Below, piece by piece: positions 43,605 to 52,808 of a DNA stretch of 64,000 nucleotides. The number at the start of each line of letters is the position of its first letter. Positions within the stretch are counted from its first letter, which is position 1. Both the position numbers and the translations under genes were made by a program. Origin of the DNA: Fodinibius sediminis. GTDB lineage: Bacteria; Bacteroidota; Rhodothermia; Balneolales; Balneolaceae. Where the stretch lies: contig NZ_FXTH01000011.1 in NCBI RefSeq assembly GCF_900182555.1, positions 1-64,000 on the forward strand, written 5' to 3'. The notes beneath the pieces are model-generated. The model ran no database searches, was not told where the DNA came from, and saw only the letters and a list, made by a program, of their open reading frames with translations.

Positions 43605-45626
43605 TTACTCAATAGTGACCGTCCCTTCTGATGGTTGATAGCCAACGTAGCTGACTGTCAGGCTGTGGGTTCCCTGGTTTAGTCCCGGGATTGAAAATTT
43701 GCCGTTTTGGTCGGTGGAAGAGCCCTTGCTTGTCCCTGCAATAACCACATTGGCACCAGCAAGAGGAGTGTTGTCTTTTGTGGAAATGACTTTCCCCGTG
43801 AGCGTACCAATCTTGCTAGCTTTAACATCTTGAAGTGTCATCTGGGAGGTTTCAACTTCGGGAGACTCTAACTGCGTATATCCTACAACTGCTACTTCAT
43901 CCAAGCTGTTTACCCTTTTTTCATTTTCATCACTTGCTGACGAAGCAGATTGCTCGTCAGAACCATCTCCGCTCCCTGCAAGTCTGAAAATCATGGGCAG
44001 CGAGTATTGTACGCGAACCGGCTGGCCGCGCTGTCTTCCTGGTTTGAATTTTGCTTGCTTGACAACTCGTAATGCCTCTTGATCCAATGATTCACTTACA
44101 CCGCGAATAATTTCTGGATTTTCAACTTCTCCCTCTTCATTCACAATGAACCTAATGATCACTCTTCCTTGATCGCCGGCTTCTCTTGCTTCTTCCGGAT
44201 AGTTAATTTTTGTCTGAAGTTCTCCGAGGCCGCCAATAAGCCGCGGCATCTGTTCGACGGCAACGAAGAAGTCTTCCTGTGCCTTGGAGTTAGGGTTAAC
44301 CTTTGATGCAGATGCTGGTTTTAAGTCTGACAATACTGTTTGTACATCAATGCCCTCATGGAGCTGAATTTTAACAACTCCATTTTGACCAGAATTACCA
44401 TACGCATCAGTAGCATCTTGTCCTTTTAAAATGTTAACGGAGGAAATATACTCTGACTTGAGTCGTGATAGGGCATTGGGTGCATCCACTTCGTTTTCAG
44501 AGATAATTTCCCCATTTATTATATAAAGAGGCTGATCTTTGTCAGCTTGCAGATTCAGTTGAGACTGCGCCTCCTGGAACTCAGTGTTGGTGATACCATC
44601 GTCGCTGCTAAGGTCGCTGCAGGAGATCGTCAGCACGACGAGGGTGGCGGTTGCGAGTGTCAGCAGAAAGCTGGATCGAAAGGTAGCAGTTGAGATGTTT
44701 TGGGTAGACATAACCTGGATACGTTTTTTTAATGATGAAGGATTAACAGCCATGCTCATGGCAAGATTGCTGTTTTGGTATTCGCGCTCAGCAAGTTCGA
44801 AAAGGAGGTTGGCATATCGTTTCCTGGAAAATTGCGTATCGGCCAGTACCTGTCCGTCGCAGGTAATTTCGCGGTACTCCTGGCTGCTTCGGTACAGGTA
44901 ATGGGAGAGGGGATGAAACCAGAATAAGGCTTTCACGACCATTAACACGCCATTGAGCAGGAAGTCCCGGTGTTTGATGTGCATGAGCTCATGACGTACG
45001 GCCATGGCGGTTTTTTCCGGATCCGTTTTAAGCTCGGCCGGAATGACAATCCGGGTTTTGAGCCATCCGTAGGTGAACGGTACACTGGCCTGTGCTGAAA
45101 AAGCGATGAGGGGATTGATATGCTGAAATTTTTTGTCGCCTGATGGAATATAGGGTTCGTCCATCTGCTTCAGCCTGCTAAATGACAGCTGTTGCCCAAT
45201 TTGTTTAAGCTGAATAGCGTTGACGCCCAGCTTGCACAGGTGATACAGTGCTCCCAGAATGAACAGTGTGCTGAAGAATCCAATCCAAAGCATGGGGCTG
45301 GAAAGGGTTTGCCAGAAAGTAGGCGTGGCAGGAGCTGCGGACACCACAATGGGGTTTTGGATGACGATGAGTTTAGCTGTGGCTCCTTCAGATGAAACCA
45401 GGAGTTGTCCCAATGCTTCGACCCCGTAAGATCCTATAATGCCCAGAGGCAGGGCAAGCAGAAGTGCCACCCGGCTGTGATATTGATAGACAGGCTGCCA
45501 GCTATCTTTCCGGCGTAAAAACAAGATGACCGGGATCGCAACGATGGTCCATATCACAACCGGAAACCAAAAGGGCTGCAACAGGGCCGTTCCCATCCAT
45601 TGTAAAAAATCGGTTAACGCATACAT
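43605..45626 (-). CDS. M56 (BlaR1-type) metallopeptidase with TonB and regulatory domains
   Basis: The 673-residue membrane protein starts with BlaR1-type transmembrane helices and a zinc protease motif HELMH at residues 212-216. After another helix near 315-335 it continues outside with three modules: a TonB-receptor plug-like segment (PLYIINGEIISENEVD to GQNGVVKIQL, about 375-425), a TonB C-terminal domain (about 455-550, PRLIGGLGELQTKINYPEEA), and a carboxypeptidase-regulatory-like beta domain (about 600-673, GANVVIAGTSKGSSTDQNG). No penicillin-binding sensor domain is present. It is the classic second gene after blaI, with 2 bp between them, and probably cleaves the repressor. Confidence 0.9.
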   Translation of the reverse strand: MYALTDFLQWMGTALLQPFWFPVVIWTIVAIPVILFLRRKDSWQPVYQYHSRVALLLALPLGIIGSYGVEALGQLLVSSEGATAKLIVIQNPIVVSAAPATPTFWQTLSSPMLWIGFFSTLFILGALYHLCKLGVNAIQLKQIGQQLSFSRLKQMDEPYIPSGDKKFQHINPLIAFSAQASVPFTYGWLKTRIVIPAELKTDPEKTAMAVRHELMHIKHRDFLLNGVLMVVKALFWFHPLSHYLYRSSQEYREITCDGQVLADTQFSRKRYANLLFELAEREYQNSNLAMSMAVNPSSLKKRIQVMSTQNISTATFRSSFLLTLATATLVVLTISCSDLSSDDGITNTEFQEAQSQLNLQADKDQPLYIINGEIISENEVDAPNALSRLKSEYISSVNILKGQDATDAYGNSGQNGVVKIQLHEGIDVQTVLSDLKPASASKVNPNSKAQEDFFVAVEQMPRLIGGLGELQTKINYPEEAREAGDQGRVIIRFIVNEEGEVENPEIIRGVSESLDQEALRVVKQAKFKPGRQRGQPVRVQYSLPMIFRLAGSGDGSDEQSASSASDENEKRVNSLDEVAVVGYTQLESPEVETSQMTLQDVKASKIGTLTGKVISTKDNTPLAGANVVIAGTSKGSSTDQNGKFSIPGLNQGTHSLTVSYVGYQPSEGTVTIE

Positions 45627-45628
45627 AA

Positions 45629-46006
45629 TCAGTCCTCCATGTCATCTATCATATTCTTGATTTCATCCAGATCCTTTTCAGTAAGATCTTTGCTCTTAAC
45701 CAGCGTCTGAACCAGTTCCTTGGGTGATCCCTTGAACACTTTATTGATCAGATCTCCAATCAGGTTGGAGCGCACGGAGTCCGGTTGTTGGGCAGGGCTA
45801 TAGACATAGGTGACTCCGTCTTTTCGGTATTTCAGATAGCCCTTTTCAGCCAAATTCTTCATGACCGTCATAATGGTGGTATAGGCGACCTCGCGTTCTT
45901 CCAGAATGCGCTTGCGGACTTGTTTAACAGTGGCTTCTTCCAGGTCCCACACATGATGCAGTACTTCCATCTCGGTTTCTCCCAGGGGAGTAAGTGATTT
46001 TTTCAT
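45629..46006 (-). CDS. BlaI/MecI/CopY-family repressor
   Basis: The 125-residue winged-helix repressor has LGETEMEVLHHVWDLEEATV at its start and the recognition helix region YTTIMTVMKNLAEKGYLKY, both typical of BlaI/MecI. Its stop is 2 bp from the M56 peptidase start, the normal signalling pair. A 26 bp dyad lies 44 bp upstream and is a likely operator for autoregulation. Confidence 0.92.
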   Translation of the reverse strand: MKKSLTPLGETEMEVLHHVWDLEEATVKQVRKRILEEREVAYTTIMTVMKNLAEKGYLKYRKDGVTYVYSPAQQPDSVRSNLIGDLINKVFKGSPKELVQTLVKSKDLTEKDLDEIKNMIDDMED

Positions 46007-46049
46007 AGTAGTAGACAGTTAATCGTTGGGTTCAAACTAGTTTTATATC

Positions 46050-46075
46050 CTTAGTACTAATATAATAGTATTAAG
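46050..46075 (-). promoter_or_regulatory. Candidate operator of the BlaI-type repressor
   Basis: CTTAGTACTA at 46050-46059 and TAGTATTAAG at 46066-46075 form a 26 bp dyad with only two mismatched pairs, centred about 56 bp upstream of the repressor start. The position fits a site overlapping the promoter. Specific binding is inference. Confidence 0.6.
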
Positions 46076-46484
46076 GGTTATGTCAAATATTTTTTGATTT
46101 TGGTAACAATATATCCTGAATGTTTACCCTAGGGAGGATGCCCTTTAATAGAAGAAGAGTTATTGTCGATTAATGGCTCATGGACTTAGAATTGGATGAT
46201 TCAGGTGTTCCAGGCTATGGGGTATTTGTGGCATTTTCTTGTGGACCTCATTCATGAAGTTTCAAAACAGGTTTTGTTATTGCCCGACAGGCAGGGTATC
46301 AATTTGCACTTTTGGACTTTTCAGGAGCTATGACCCCGGGTATAAGGCCCTACCAATCTATTTGTCAGGACCTCTAACAGGAGGTGTTATAACTTTTGGT
46401 GATTGAAATGAAGCGGAGCAATCTCCAATGATCAGGAAATAGTGTAAATGAAGGCTTATTTACACGTATTTATTAAAAATAAAA
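46076..46484. other. 410 bp gap with a small inverted repeat
   Basis: No gene is visible. GTGTAAAT (46442-46449) and ATTTACAC (46458-46465) form a perfect 8 bp inverted repeat with an 8 nt loop, just before the terminator at 46485. Confidence 0.45.
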
Positions 46485-46516
46485 AAGGCTTCCCCGCCGG
46501 TGAGCAGGAAAGCCTT
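46485..46516 (-). terminator. Terminator left behind by a decayed gene
   Basis: AAGGCTTCC (46485-46493) pairs with GGAAAGCCTT (46507-46516) with a one-base bulge; the minus strand continues into a T-rich run. It would end transcripts from the minus-strand oxidoreductase remnant at 46736-46966. Confidence 0.7.
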
Positions 46517-46735
46517 AACTGCCAGGAGATACAGTGATTAAGTAGATAGAAGTCGTTTTAAAGACAATTTGAATTAAATCGTAAATAAGTCAATCCTCCT
46601 GTCCTCCTTCTCCAAAGCTTGTCCCGAAAACTATTGGCAGAGGAACTCCTGGCTTACGTTTACGTACAGGATGGCTAACGTCCCTCTTGAAGGAAAGGGA
46701 CTTAGGGAGAGTTAACTCTCATCTAAAACTTTCTT

Positions 46736-46966
46736 TCAAATTGTTTCTCTTAAAGGATTTACTGTTTGGGTCAGCGCAAACTCCGGCCCGTGCTTGATCG
46801 CACCACCATCCATGGCCGATTCATGGGCCAGTAGAGCCACACAGGTCCATTTGGCCACCTGTATGGCACTGGGATAGGGATCCCGGTCTTTCCGTATCGC
46901 TGCAACAGATTCATGCGCGAGGTGCAGGTGTGATCCATCGTGACCACCGCCCTGAATGAACGACAA
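46736..46966 (-). pseudogene. C-terminal remnant of a Gfo/Idh/MocA oxidoreductase gene
   Basis: The minus-strand frame encodes FIQGGGHDGSHLHLAHESV, then RDPYPSAIQVAKWTCVALLAH and ESAMDGG, the characteristic C-terminal block of sugar-type Gfo/Idh/MocA oxidoreductases. The rest of a normal 400-residue protein is missing, and the next 300 bases upstream carry only broken frames. The remnant next to the arabinose locus and the terminator downstream suggest a sugar gene that was lost. Confidence 0.7.
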
Positions 46967-47483
46967 GTGTGCATGCTCCTCGGCGTCATAGCCCCTTCCT
47001 GGGTAAATTCCTGAATCGCATCAGGCCGCAGATCTCTGAGCAGCCTGCCGACTCGATAAAGAACCATTCATCCGGCAGGCGGTATATGCTGATTGATGAT
47101 GCTTCTCTTGACCGTGCTTTGCGCGCGAAAAATACCAGGCATTTTTTTGGAAGGATGGAGCGACAGGAGGATGACTTTTTATAAGCAGCGGGCGGCGGGT
47201 TTGTCTGCTCTTTCTTTTCCCTCCCTCTGTCAAGGAAATTCCATAGCGCTGTCAGGCTTGAGAAAACCATTTGCATTATATGGTTGGAATGCTTAAAAAT
47301 AAGAAGTGTATTAATAACACTTGGGAAATGCCATATTTATAACACTCAGGACGGCTAATTACCATGCAGAGCGCGGGACAGGGGGCACACTTTCGTTGGA
47401 CATCAGGTAGTACTGAAGCCTGAAATACCTTGTTTCCAAAATGAGAAGTCAATCAATTAGAACAGCCAATTAATCATCAAACA
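46967..47483. other. Decayed intergenic region upstream of the arabinose locus
   Basis: No intact gene is visible. Fragments of protein-like sequence appear in several frames (for example a short plus-strand tail ending RMERQEDDFL near 47180), suggesting further gene remnants. The galM promoter region must lie in the last 150 bases. Confidence 0.4.
47304..47322 (+). promoter_or_regulatory. Candidate AraR operator upstream of the arabinose genes
   Basis: AAGTGT (47304-47309) and ACACTT (47317-47322) flank ATTAATA. A partially similar TGTTATAACA palindrome occurs before the AraR gene at 50288-50297, and TTATAACAC at 47337-47345. Assignment to AraR is inference. Confidence 0.35.
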
Positions 47484-48662
47484 ATGAAACCATTATTATT
47501 TTTGTACGAGGGCATCAGCTGCTGGGGATGGAGCGGGGCGGTTTGTAGCCTTTTTATGCTATTTACCCTGGTTGGATGTGCCGGAGAAAAGTCCGAATCG
47601 CCGGATGAGGAACCGTCGGTTGCTGAACCTGCCCGTATTGTGGAAGAAGCTTTCGGGACCCTCGAAGATGGGCGGAAGGTACAGCTGTATACACTCACTA
47701 ATGCGAATGACATGGTAGTACAGATCACAAATTACGGGGGGATTGTCACAGCCATACGTACGCCAGACAAGGAGGGAACTGTTGAAAATGTTGCTCTTGG
47801 TTTTGATTCACTTGAAGAATACCTGAGCGGACACCCGAATTTTGGGGCGCTTATTGGGCGCTATGGCAATCGAATTGCTGAAGGCCGTTTTGAGCTCAAC
47901 GGCGAGAGCTATAGTCTCGCTCAAAATGACGGTGACAATCACTTGCACGGTGGAGAGGTCGGTTTTGACGATGTATTGTGGTCGGCCCGGATGACGGATG
48001 ATGATGCCCTGGAACTCACCTATACCAGTGAGGATATGGAGGAAGGTTATCCCGGTCAACTTGATGTGAAGGTGACATACAGCCTGACGGATGATAATGA
48101 GCTGAAAATAGATTACGAGGCAACCACCACCAAAGCCACCCCGGTTAACCTGACCAATCACAGTTATTTTAATTTGACGGGAGACCCTTCCCGGGATATA
48201 CTGTCTCATGTACTTGAGCTCAACGCAAGTCGGTATACCCCGGTCGATGAGGAGTTGATTCCGACCGGAGACATTGCAGCCGTTGAGGGGACACCTTTTG
48301 ATTTTACCAAGCCCAAACCCATTGGCAGAGATATTGAGGAAACCGAAGGGGGATATGATCACAATTTTGTACTTAATCAACACCGGGATAGCCTGCAGCT
48401 GGCTGCAACAGTTTATTCGCCAGACAGCGGCCGGGAGATGAAAGTATTTACCACCGAACCCGGTGTACAGTTTTATACAGGTAATTTCCTGGATGGATCG
48501 CTCGAAAGCTCGCAGGGGATCCCCTTTGACCGCCACGCCGGATTTTGCCTGGAGACCCAGCATTTCCCGAACGCTCCCAATGAGCCTGATTTTCCTTCCA
48601 CCATCCTCCATCCCGGTGAACAATACCGGACAACGACCATCTATCAATTTTCCACACGATAA
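47484..48662 (+). CDS. galM: Aldose 1-epimerase (mutarotase), exported lipoprotein
   Basis: The 392-residue protein has a leader ending in the lipobox LVGC (Cys about 32), then an acidic linker and the GalM beta-sandwich: FGALIGRYGNRIAEGRF, the catalytic-site NDGDNHLHGG, TNHSYFNLTG and a Glu near EPGVQFYTGN. It interconverts alpha and beta anomers of aldoses, here probably L-arabinose released outside the cell. The gene opens the arabinose cluster, 14 bp before the first possible start of the arabinofuranosidase gene. The leader is long; a start at a later Met is possible. Confidence 0.93.
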   Translation: MKPLLFLYEGISCWGWSGAVCSLFMLFTLVGCAGEKSESPDEEPSVAEPARIVEEAFGTLEDGRKVQLYTLTNANDMVVQITNYGGIVTAIRTPDKEGTVENVALGFDSLEEYLSGHPNFGALIGRYGNRIAEGRFELNGESYSLAQNDGDNHLHGGEVGFDDVLWSARMTDDDALELTYTSEDMEEGYPGQLDVKVTYSLTDDNELKIDYEATTTKATPVNLTNHSYFNLTGDPSRDILSHVLELNASRYTPVDEELIPTGDIAAVEGTPFDFTKPKPIGRDIEETEGGYDHNFVLNQHRDSLQLAATVYSPDSGREMKVFTTEPGVQFYTGNFLDGSLESSQGIPFDRHAGFCLETQHFPNAPNEPDFPSTILHPGEQYRTTTIYQFSTR

Positions 48663-48706
48663 CCTAATTAATACAGATGACTGTCAATAGCCTTGAGAAC
48701 CCGGTA

Positions 48707-50251
48707 ATGCGTACTATTTTCCTCGTTGTATTTGTGCTTGGCCTGAGCGGTCCCGTATCGCTTCAGGCGCAGAACACCATGACGATCAATGCCGACCAGC
48801 CCCGGAACAAGATAAGCCGGCACATTTACGGCCAGTTTTCAGAACACCTGGGAACAGGTGTATACGGGGGACTCTGGGTGGGGAAAGATTCAGACATCCC
48901 CAATACCGATGGTTTCCGGAATGACGTGGTGGAGGCCTTGAAAGAACTGGAGATTCCAAATTTAAGGTGGCCGGGGGGATGCTTTGCCGACGAGTATCAC
49001 TGGCGAGACGGCATCGGCCCGCAGGAGGATCGCCCGACCCGCATCAACACGCACTGGGGTATGGTGGAAGAAAAAAATGAAGTGGGAACTCACGAGTTTA
49101 TGCGTCTGACAGAACTATTGGATACAGAACCCTATATTTCAGCCAATGTGGGGAGCGGCACAGTGCAGGAAATGGCCAGCTGGGTTGAATATATGACCTA
49201 CAATGGAACCAGCACGCTTGCAAACCTGCGCCGGGAAAATGGACAGGAAAAAGCATGGGAGGTCAAGTTCTGGGGTATCGGGAACGAGAGCTGGGGCTGT
49301 GGCGGTAACATGCAGGCTGATTATTATGCAGACCTCTATCGACGATATGCCACCTTCGCAAAAGACTACAGCGGCAACGAGCTCTACAAAATAGCCAGTG
49401 GCTTCTCGGACGACAACTACGACTGGACAGAGACCGTGGTAAAGAATGCGGGGAGGATGATGGATGCCATTTCTCTGCACTATTACACCATTCCCACAGG
49501 CAACTGGGGGCAAAAGGGGCCATCCATGAATTTTGAAGAGGAGATGTATTTTTCCGGTCTCAGGCAGGGACTGAAGATGGACGAATATGTTTCTCGTCAT
49601 TCAGCTATCATGGACCAGTATGATCCTGAGAAACGTATCGCACTGGCCGTGGACGAGTGGGGGATCTGGACGGATCCATTGCCGGGCAGTAACCCGGGCT
49701 TTTTGCAGCAGCAGAATTCCATCCGGGATGCGCTGATAGCTTCTACTACACTCGATATCCTGAACAAACACAGCGACCGCGTGCGTATTGCCAATATTGC
49801 TCAGACGGTGAATGTACTGCAGGCCATGATCCTAACAGAGGGTCCGGAAATGCTTAAGACCCCTACCTACCATGTGTTTGACTTTTATACCGTTCATCAT
49901 GATGCCATGCTGTTGCCACTGCACATCGAAACTGAGGATTATAGCCATGGAGGTGAAAGTATTCCGTCGATTAGTGCAACGGCTTCCAAAGATAAAACGG
50001 GGGCCGTACACCTTACGGTGACGAACCTGCATGCCACGGAAGACAAGGAGGTTAGCCTGAATATCCGTGGCATGGATGTCGAAACGGCCGGCGAGGGACG
50101 TATTCTGACCGCCGATGCGGTCGATGCTGTTAATACCTTTGATAATCCGGACAGAGTATCGCCCGGACCCTTTGACAATTACACCCTGGAGGGGAACCAA
50201 CTGATATTGCGCTTGCCTTCAAAATCTGTTATCGTCATACGCATAGAGTAA
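48707..50251 (+). CDS. abfA: GH51 alpha-L-arabinofuranosidase, secreted
   Basis: Starting at ATG 48707 the protein has 514 residues and a clean signal peptide (MRTIFLVVFVLGLSGPVS, cleaved near QAQ). GH51 signatures follow: IYGQFSEHLGTGVYGG, LRWPGGCFADEYHWRDGIGP, the acid/base Glu in GIGNESWGCGG and the nucleophile Glu in AVDEWGIW. It removes terminal arabinofuranose from arabinan or arabinoxylan. An upstream in-frame ATG at 48677 would bury the signal peptide and is less likely. It is a clear partner of the downstream catabolic genes. Confidence 0.95.
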   Translation: MRTIFLVVFVLGLSGPVSLQAQNTMTINADQPRNKISRHIYGQFSEHLGTGVYGGLWVGKDSDIPNTDGFRNDVVEALKELEIPNLRWPGGCFADEYHWRDGIGPQEDRPTRINTHWGMVEEKNEVGTHEFMRLTELLDTEPYISANVGSGTVQEMASWVEYMTYNGTSTLANLRRENGQEKAWEVKFWGIGNESWGCGGNMQADYYADLYRRYATFAKDYSGNELYKIASGFSDDNYDWTETVVKNAGRMMDAISLHYYTIPTGNWGQKGPSMNFEEEMYFSGLRQGLKMDEYVSRHSAIMDQYDPEKRIALAVDEWGIWTDPLPGSNPGFLQQQNSIRDALIASTTLDILNKHSDRVRIANIAQTVNVLQAMILTEGPEMLKTPTYHVFDFYTVHHDAMLLPLHIETEDYSHGGESIPSISATASKDKTGAVHLTVTNLHATEDKEVSLNIRGMDVETAGEGRILTADAVDAVNTFDNPDRVSPGPFDNYTLEGNQLILRLPSKSVIVIRIE

Positions 50252-50312
50252 TATACAGGGATAGTTGGTGACGGGTTATTCCCAGATTGTTATAACATTA
50301 AAGAGATTTTTT

Positions 50313-51017
50313 ATGCAAAGCTATTATGAAGAGCACGATCGAATTCTCGTGGCGCTGGATTGCATCATTTTTGGATTTGATCGGAATGGACTGAAATTGC
50401 TGTTGATTAAGAGAGATTTTGAACCCGAAAAGAGCAACTGGTCGCTGATGGGGGGATTCCTGAAGCGCGATGAAAGCCTTGATGAAGCCGCTGACCGGAT
50501 TCTTTATACATTAACCGGATTGGAGGATGTTTACCTGGAACAGCTTTATGGGTTTGGGGAGGTGGACCGTGATCCCGTGGAGCGGACCGTCTCCATTGCC
50601 TATTATGCCCTGATCAATATTCGGGAGCACGATCGTGAGCTTTTGGAGAAGTACGGTGCCCGCTGGTTTCCGATCAATGAACTGCCCGACCTTATTTTTG
50701 ATCATCCGCAAATGGTGGAGGCAGCCAAATCACGACTCCGGTACAGGGCGTCTCACGAACCGGTTGGCTTTGAACTGCTGCCCGAAAAATTTACGATGCC
50801 TGAGCTTCAGATTTTGTATGAAGCGATTTATGAGACAAAGCTTGACAAGAGAAATTTCCGGCGCCGGATTCTTTCCATGGATGTGCTGGAGAAAACAGAT
50901 GAGAAGCAGAAGAAATATTCCAAGAAAGGAGCCTATTTTTATACGTTCAACCAGGAAAAATACCGGGCAAAAATTAACAACGGAGACAGCCTGGTATTCA
51001 AGCCCATTAAGCTGTAA
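50313..51017 (+). CDS. araR: Nudix-type transcriptional regulator AraR
   Basis: The 234-residue protein joins an N-terminal Nudix-like fold (LDCIIFGFDRNGLKLLLIKR, then GGFLKRDESLDEAADRIL) to a C-terminal winged helix (TMPELQILYEAIYE, FRRRILSMDVLEKT). The Nudix box lacks the full R-E-x2-E-E catalytic pattern, so it probably senses a ligand and does not hydrolyse it, as in the NrtR/AraR regulators. The context with araB, araD and araA identifies the effector as L-arabinose. I start at ATG 50313 (MQSYYEEHDRI); an upstream start would add unconserved residues. Confidence 0.9.
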   Translation: MQSYYEEHDRILVALDCIIFGFDRNGLKLLLIKRDFEPEKSNWSLMGGFLKRDESLDEAADRILYTLTGLEDVYLEQLYGFGEVDRDPVERTVSIAYYALINIREHDRELLEKYGARWFPINELPDLIFDHPQMVEAAKSRLRYRASHEPVGFELLPEKFTMPELQILYEAIYETKLDKRNFRRRILSMDVLEKTDEKQKKYSKKGAYFYTFNQEKYRAKINNGDSLVFKPIKL

Positions 51018-51106
51018 CCGGGCAAAGATTCAGGCGGCTGCAGCTGTATGTTTATCACCTGCACCGGTGGTTGCAGTTTTGACTTCAAAATTTGGGAACA
51101 AAGAGG

Positions 51107-52798
51107 ATGGAAGCAGACAAAAATTATATTATTGGTGTTGACTTTGGAACCGATTCCGTGCGTTCGGTGCTGGTCGATGCAGCTGGAGAGCTGCATGCCG
51201 AGGCGGTACATCAGTATGAGCGATGGGCCGACGGGTTATACTGCAACAGCAGGAAAAATCAGTTTCGACACCATCCACTTGATTATCTGGAGGGACTGGA
51301 AAACACCCTGAAGGAAGTGGTCGCAAGCGTTTCAGCTGCGATGGCCGGGCAGGTGTGTGGAATTGCCGTGGATACCACGGGATCCACGCCTGTTGCAGTA
51401 GACAAAAAGGGAAAACCATTGGCCCTGAGTGAGCCCTTCATGGAGAATCCCAACGCCATGTTTATCCTGTGGAAAGATCATACGGCCGTGCAGGAAGCTC
51501 AGGAGATTACCGACCTGGCAAAATCATGGGATGGGCCCGATTATACCAAATATGTGGGGGGCGTCTACTCCTCTGAATGGTTCTGGGCCAAGATGCTGCA
51601 TACCATCAGGGAGGACAAAGCCGTGGGCGAGGCCGCTTATTCATGGGTTGAACTCTGCGACTGGATCCCTTTTGAACTAACGGGTGGGCAGAATGTGCAT
51701 GCAATGAAACGAAGTCGCTGTGCAGCAGGGCACAAGGCCATGTGGAATGAGGAGTTTGGCGGATTGCCCGCAAAGGAATATCTGGAGCAGCTGGACCCGG
51801 AATTGGCGGATGTGCGCGATCGCCTGTATGAAAAAACCCATACCTCCGATGAAGCGGCGGGGACCCTCTCTGGGAGATGGGCCGAACAGCTTGGCTTGCC
51901 TGCGGATGTAACGGTGGCTGTCGGGGCTTTTGATGCACATATGGGAGCCGTGGGGGGGGAAATCGCCCCCTACTATTTAAGCCGGGTGATGGGGACTTCC
52001 ACCTGTGATATTTTAGTCGCTCCCTACGAGGACATTCAGGATAATCTGGTACAGGGCATCTGTGGACAGGTGGATGGATCGGTCATCCCCGGTATGGTTG
52101 GACTGGAAGCCGGTCAATCGGGCTTCGGGGATGTTTATGCCTGGTTTAAAGACGTGATATACGAGCCTGTGGAAACCATCCTCATGCAAAGCACATTACT
52201 CCCTGATGAGCTGAAACAGGCGTTGACTGAAGAATTAGATCAGAAACTGTTGAAGACGCTGTCGGATCAGGCCGCTGCACTGGAAGAGACAGATACGGGT
52301 ATTATTGCCCTCGACTGGCTCAACGGCCGCCGAACCCCCGACGCCAACCAGCTGCTCAAGGGAGCCATCGAGGGACTTGACCTGGGGAGTGATGCTCCCC
52401 GTATTTTCAAGGCGTTGGTTGAAGCAACATGCTTCGGGGCCCGTGCTATCGTAGAACGGTTTCGTGAGGAGGGGATTCCTATTGAGGGTGTCATTGGCCT
52501 GGGAGGGGTGGCTAAAAAATCGCCTTTTGTCATGCAGACACTTTCCAATGTGCTGGGGATGGATATTAAAATTGTTAAGTCGGAGCAGGTCTGTGCCAGG
52601 GGCGCAGCCATGTTTGCCGCCACGGCGGCCCAACTTTTTGATGATGTGACCGAAGCTATGAAAGAGATGGGCAACGGCTTTGGAAAGGTTTATTCACCGG
52701 AAAAGAAAAAAACAGCGGTATATAACCAGTTATATTCGCAGTATAAGTCGCTTGGTGAGATTGTAGAAGAGCGCATTGAAAGAGAATCAACAAGGTGA
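51107..52798 (+). CDS. araB: Ribulokinase (FGGY family)
   Basis: The enzyme phosphorylates L-ribulose. The N-terminal phosphate-binding loop IIGVDFGTDSVRSVLVDA starts at residue 8, and the C-terminal ATP site GLGGVAKKSPFVMQTLSNVL lies near 465-485. The length (563 residues) fits AraB. A TTG at 51092 would add five residues; ATG 51107 follows AAGAGG closely, so the choice is not certain. It is followed by araD, with only 10 bp between the stop and the araD ATG I prefer. Confidence 0.94.
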   Translation: MEADKNYIIGVDFGTDSVRSVLVDAAGELHAEAVHQYERWADGLYCNSRKNQFRHHPLDYLEGLENTLKEVVASVSAAMAGQVCGIAVDTTGSTPVAVDKKGKPLALSEPFMENPNAMFILWKDHTAVQEAQEITDLAKSWDGPDYTKYVGGVYSSEWFWAKMLHTIREDKAVGEAAYSWVELCDWIPFELTGGQNVHAMKRSRCAAGHKAMWNEEFGGLPAKEYLEQLDPELADVRDRLYEKTHTSDEAAGTLSGRWAEQLGLPADVTVAVGAFDAHMGAVGGEIAPYYLSRVMGTSTCDILVAPYEDIQDNLVQGICGQVDGSVIPGMVGLEAGQSGFGDVYAWFKDVIYEPVETILMQSTLLPDELKQALTEELDQKLLKTLSDQAAALEETDTGIIALDWLNGRRTPDANQLLKGAIEGLDLGSDAPRIFKALVEATCFGARAIVERFREEGIPIEGVIGLGGVAKKSPFVMQTLSNVLGMDIKIVKSEQVCARGAAMFAATAAQLFDDVTEAMKEMGNGFGKVYSPEKKKTAVYNQLYSQYKSLGEIVEERIERESTR

Positions 52799-52808
52799 AA
52801 CAGTCAGT

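Noticed and set aside
47085-47184. Possible thymidylate kinase tail (ending RMERQEDDFL)
   Set aside because: Too short and too weakly similar to name; kept only as a note on the decayed region.
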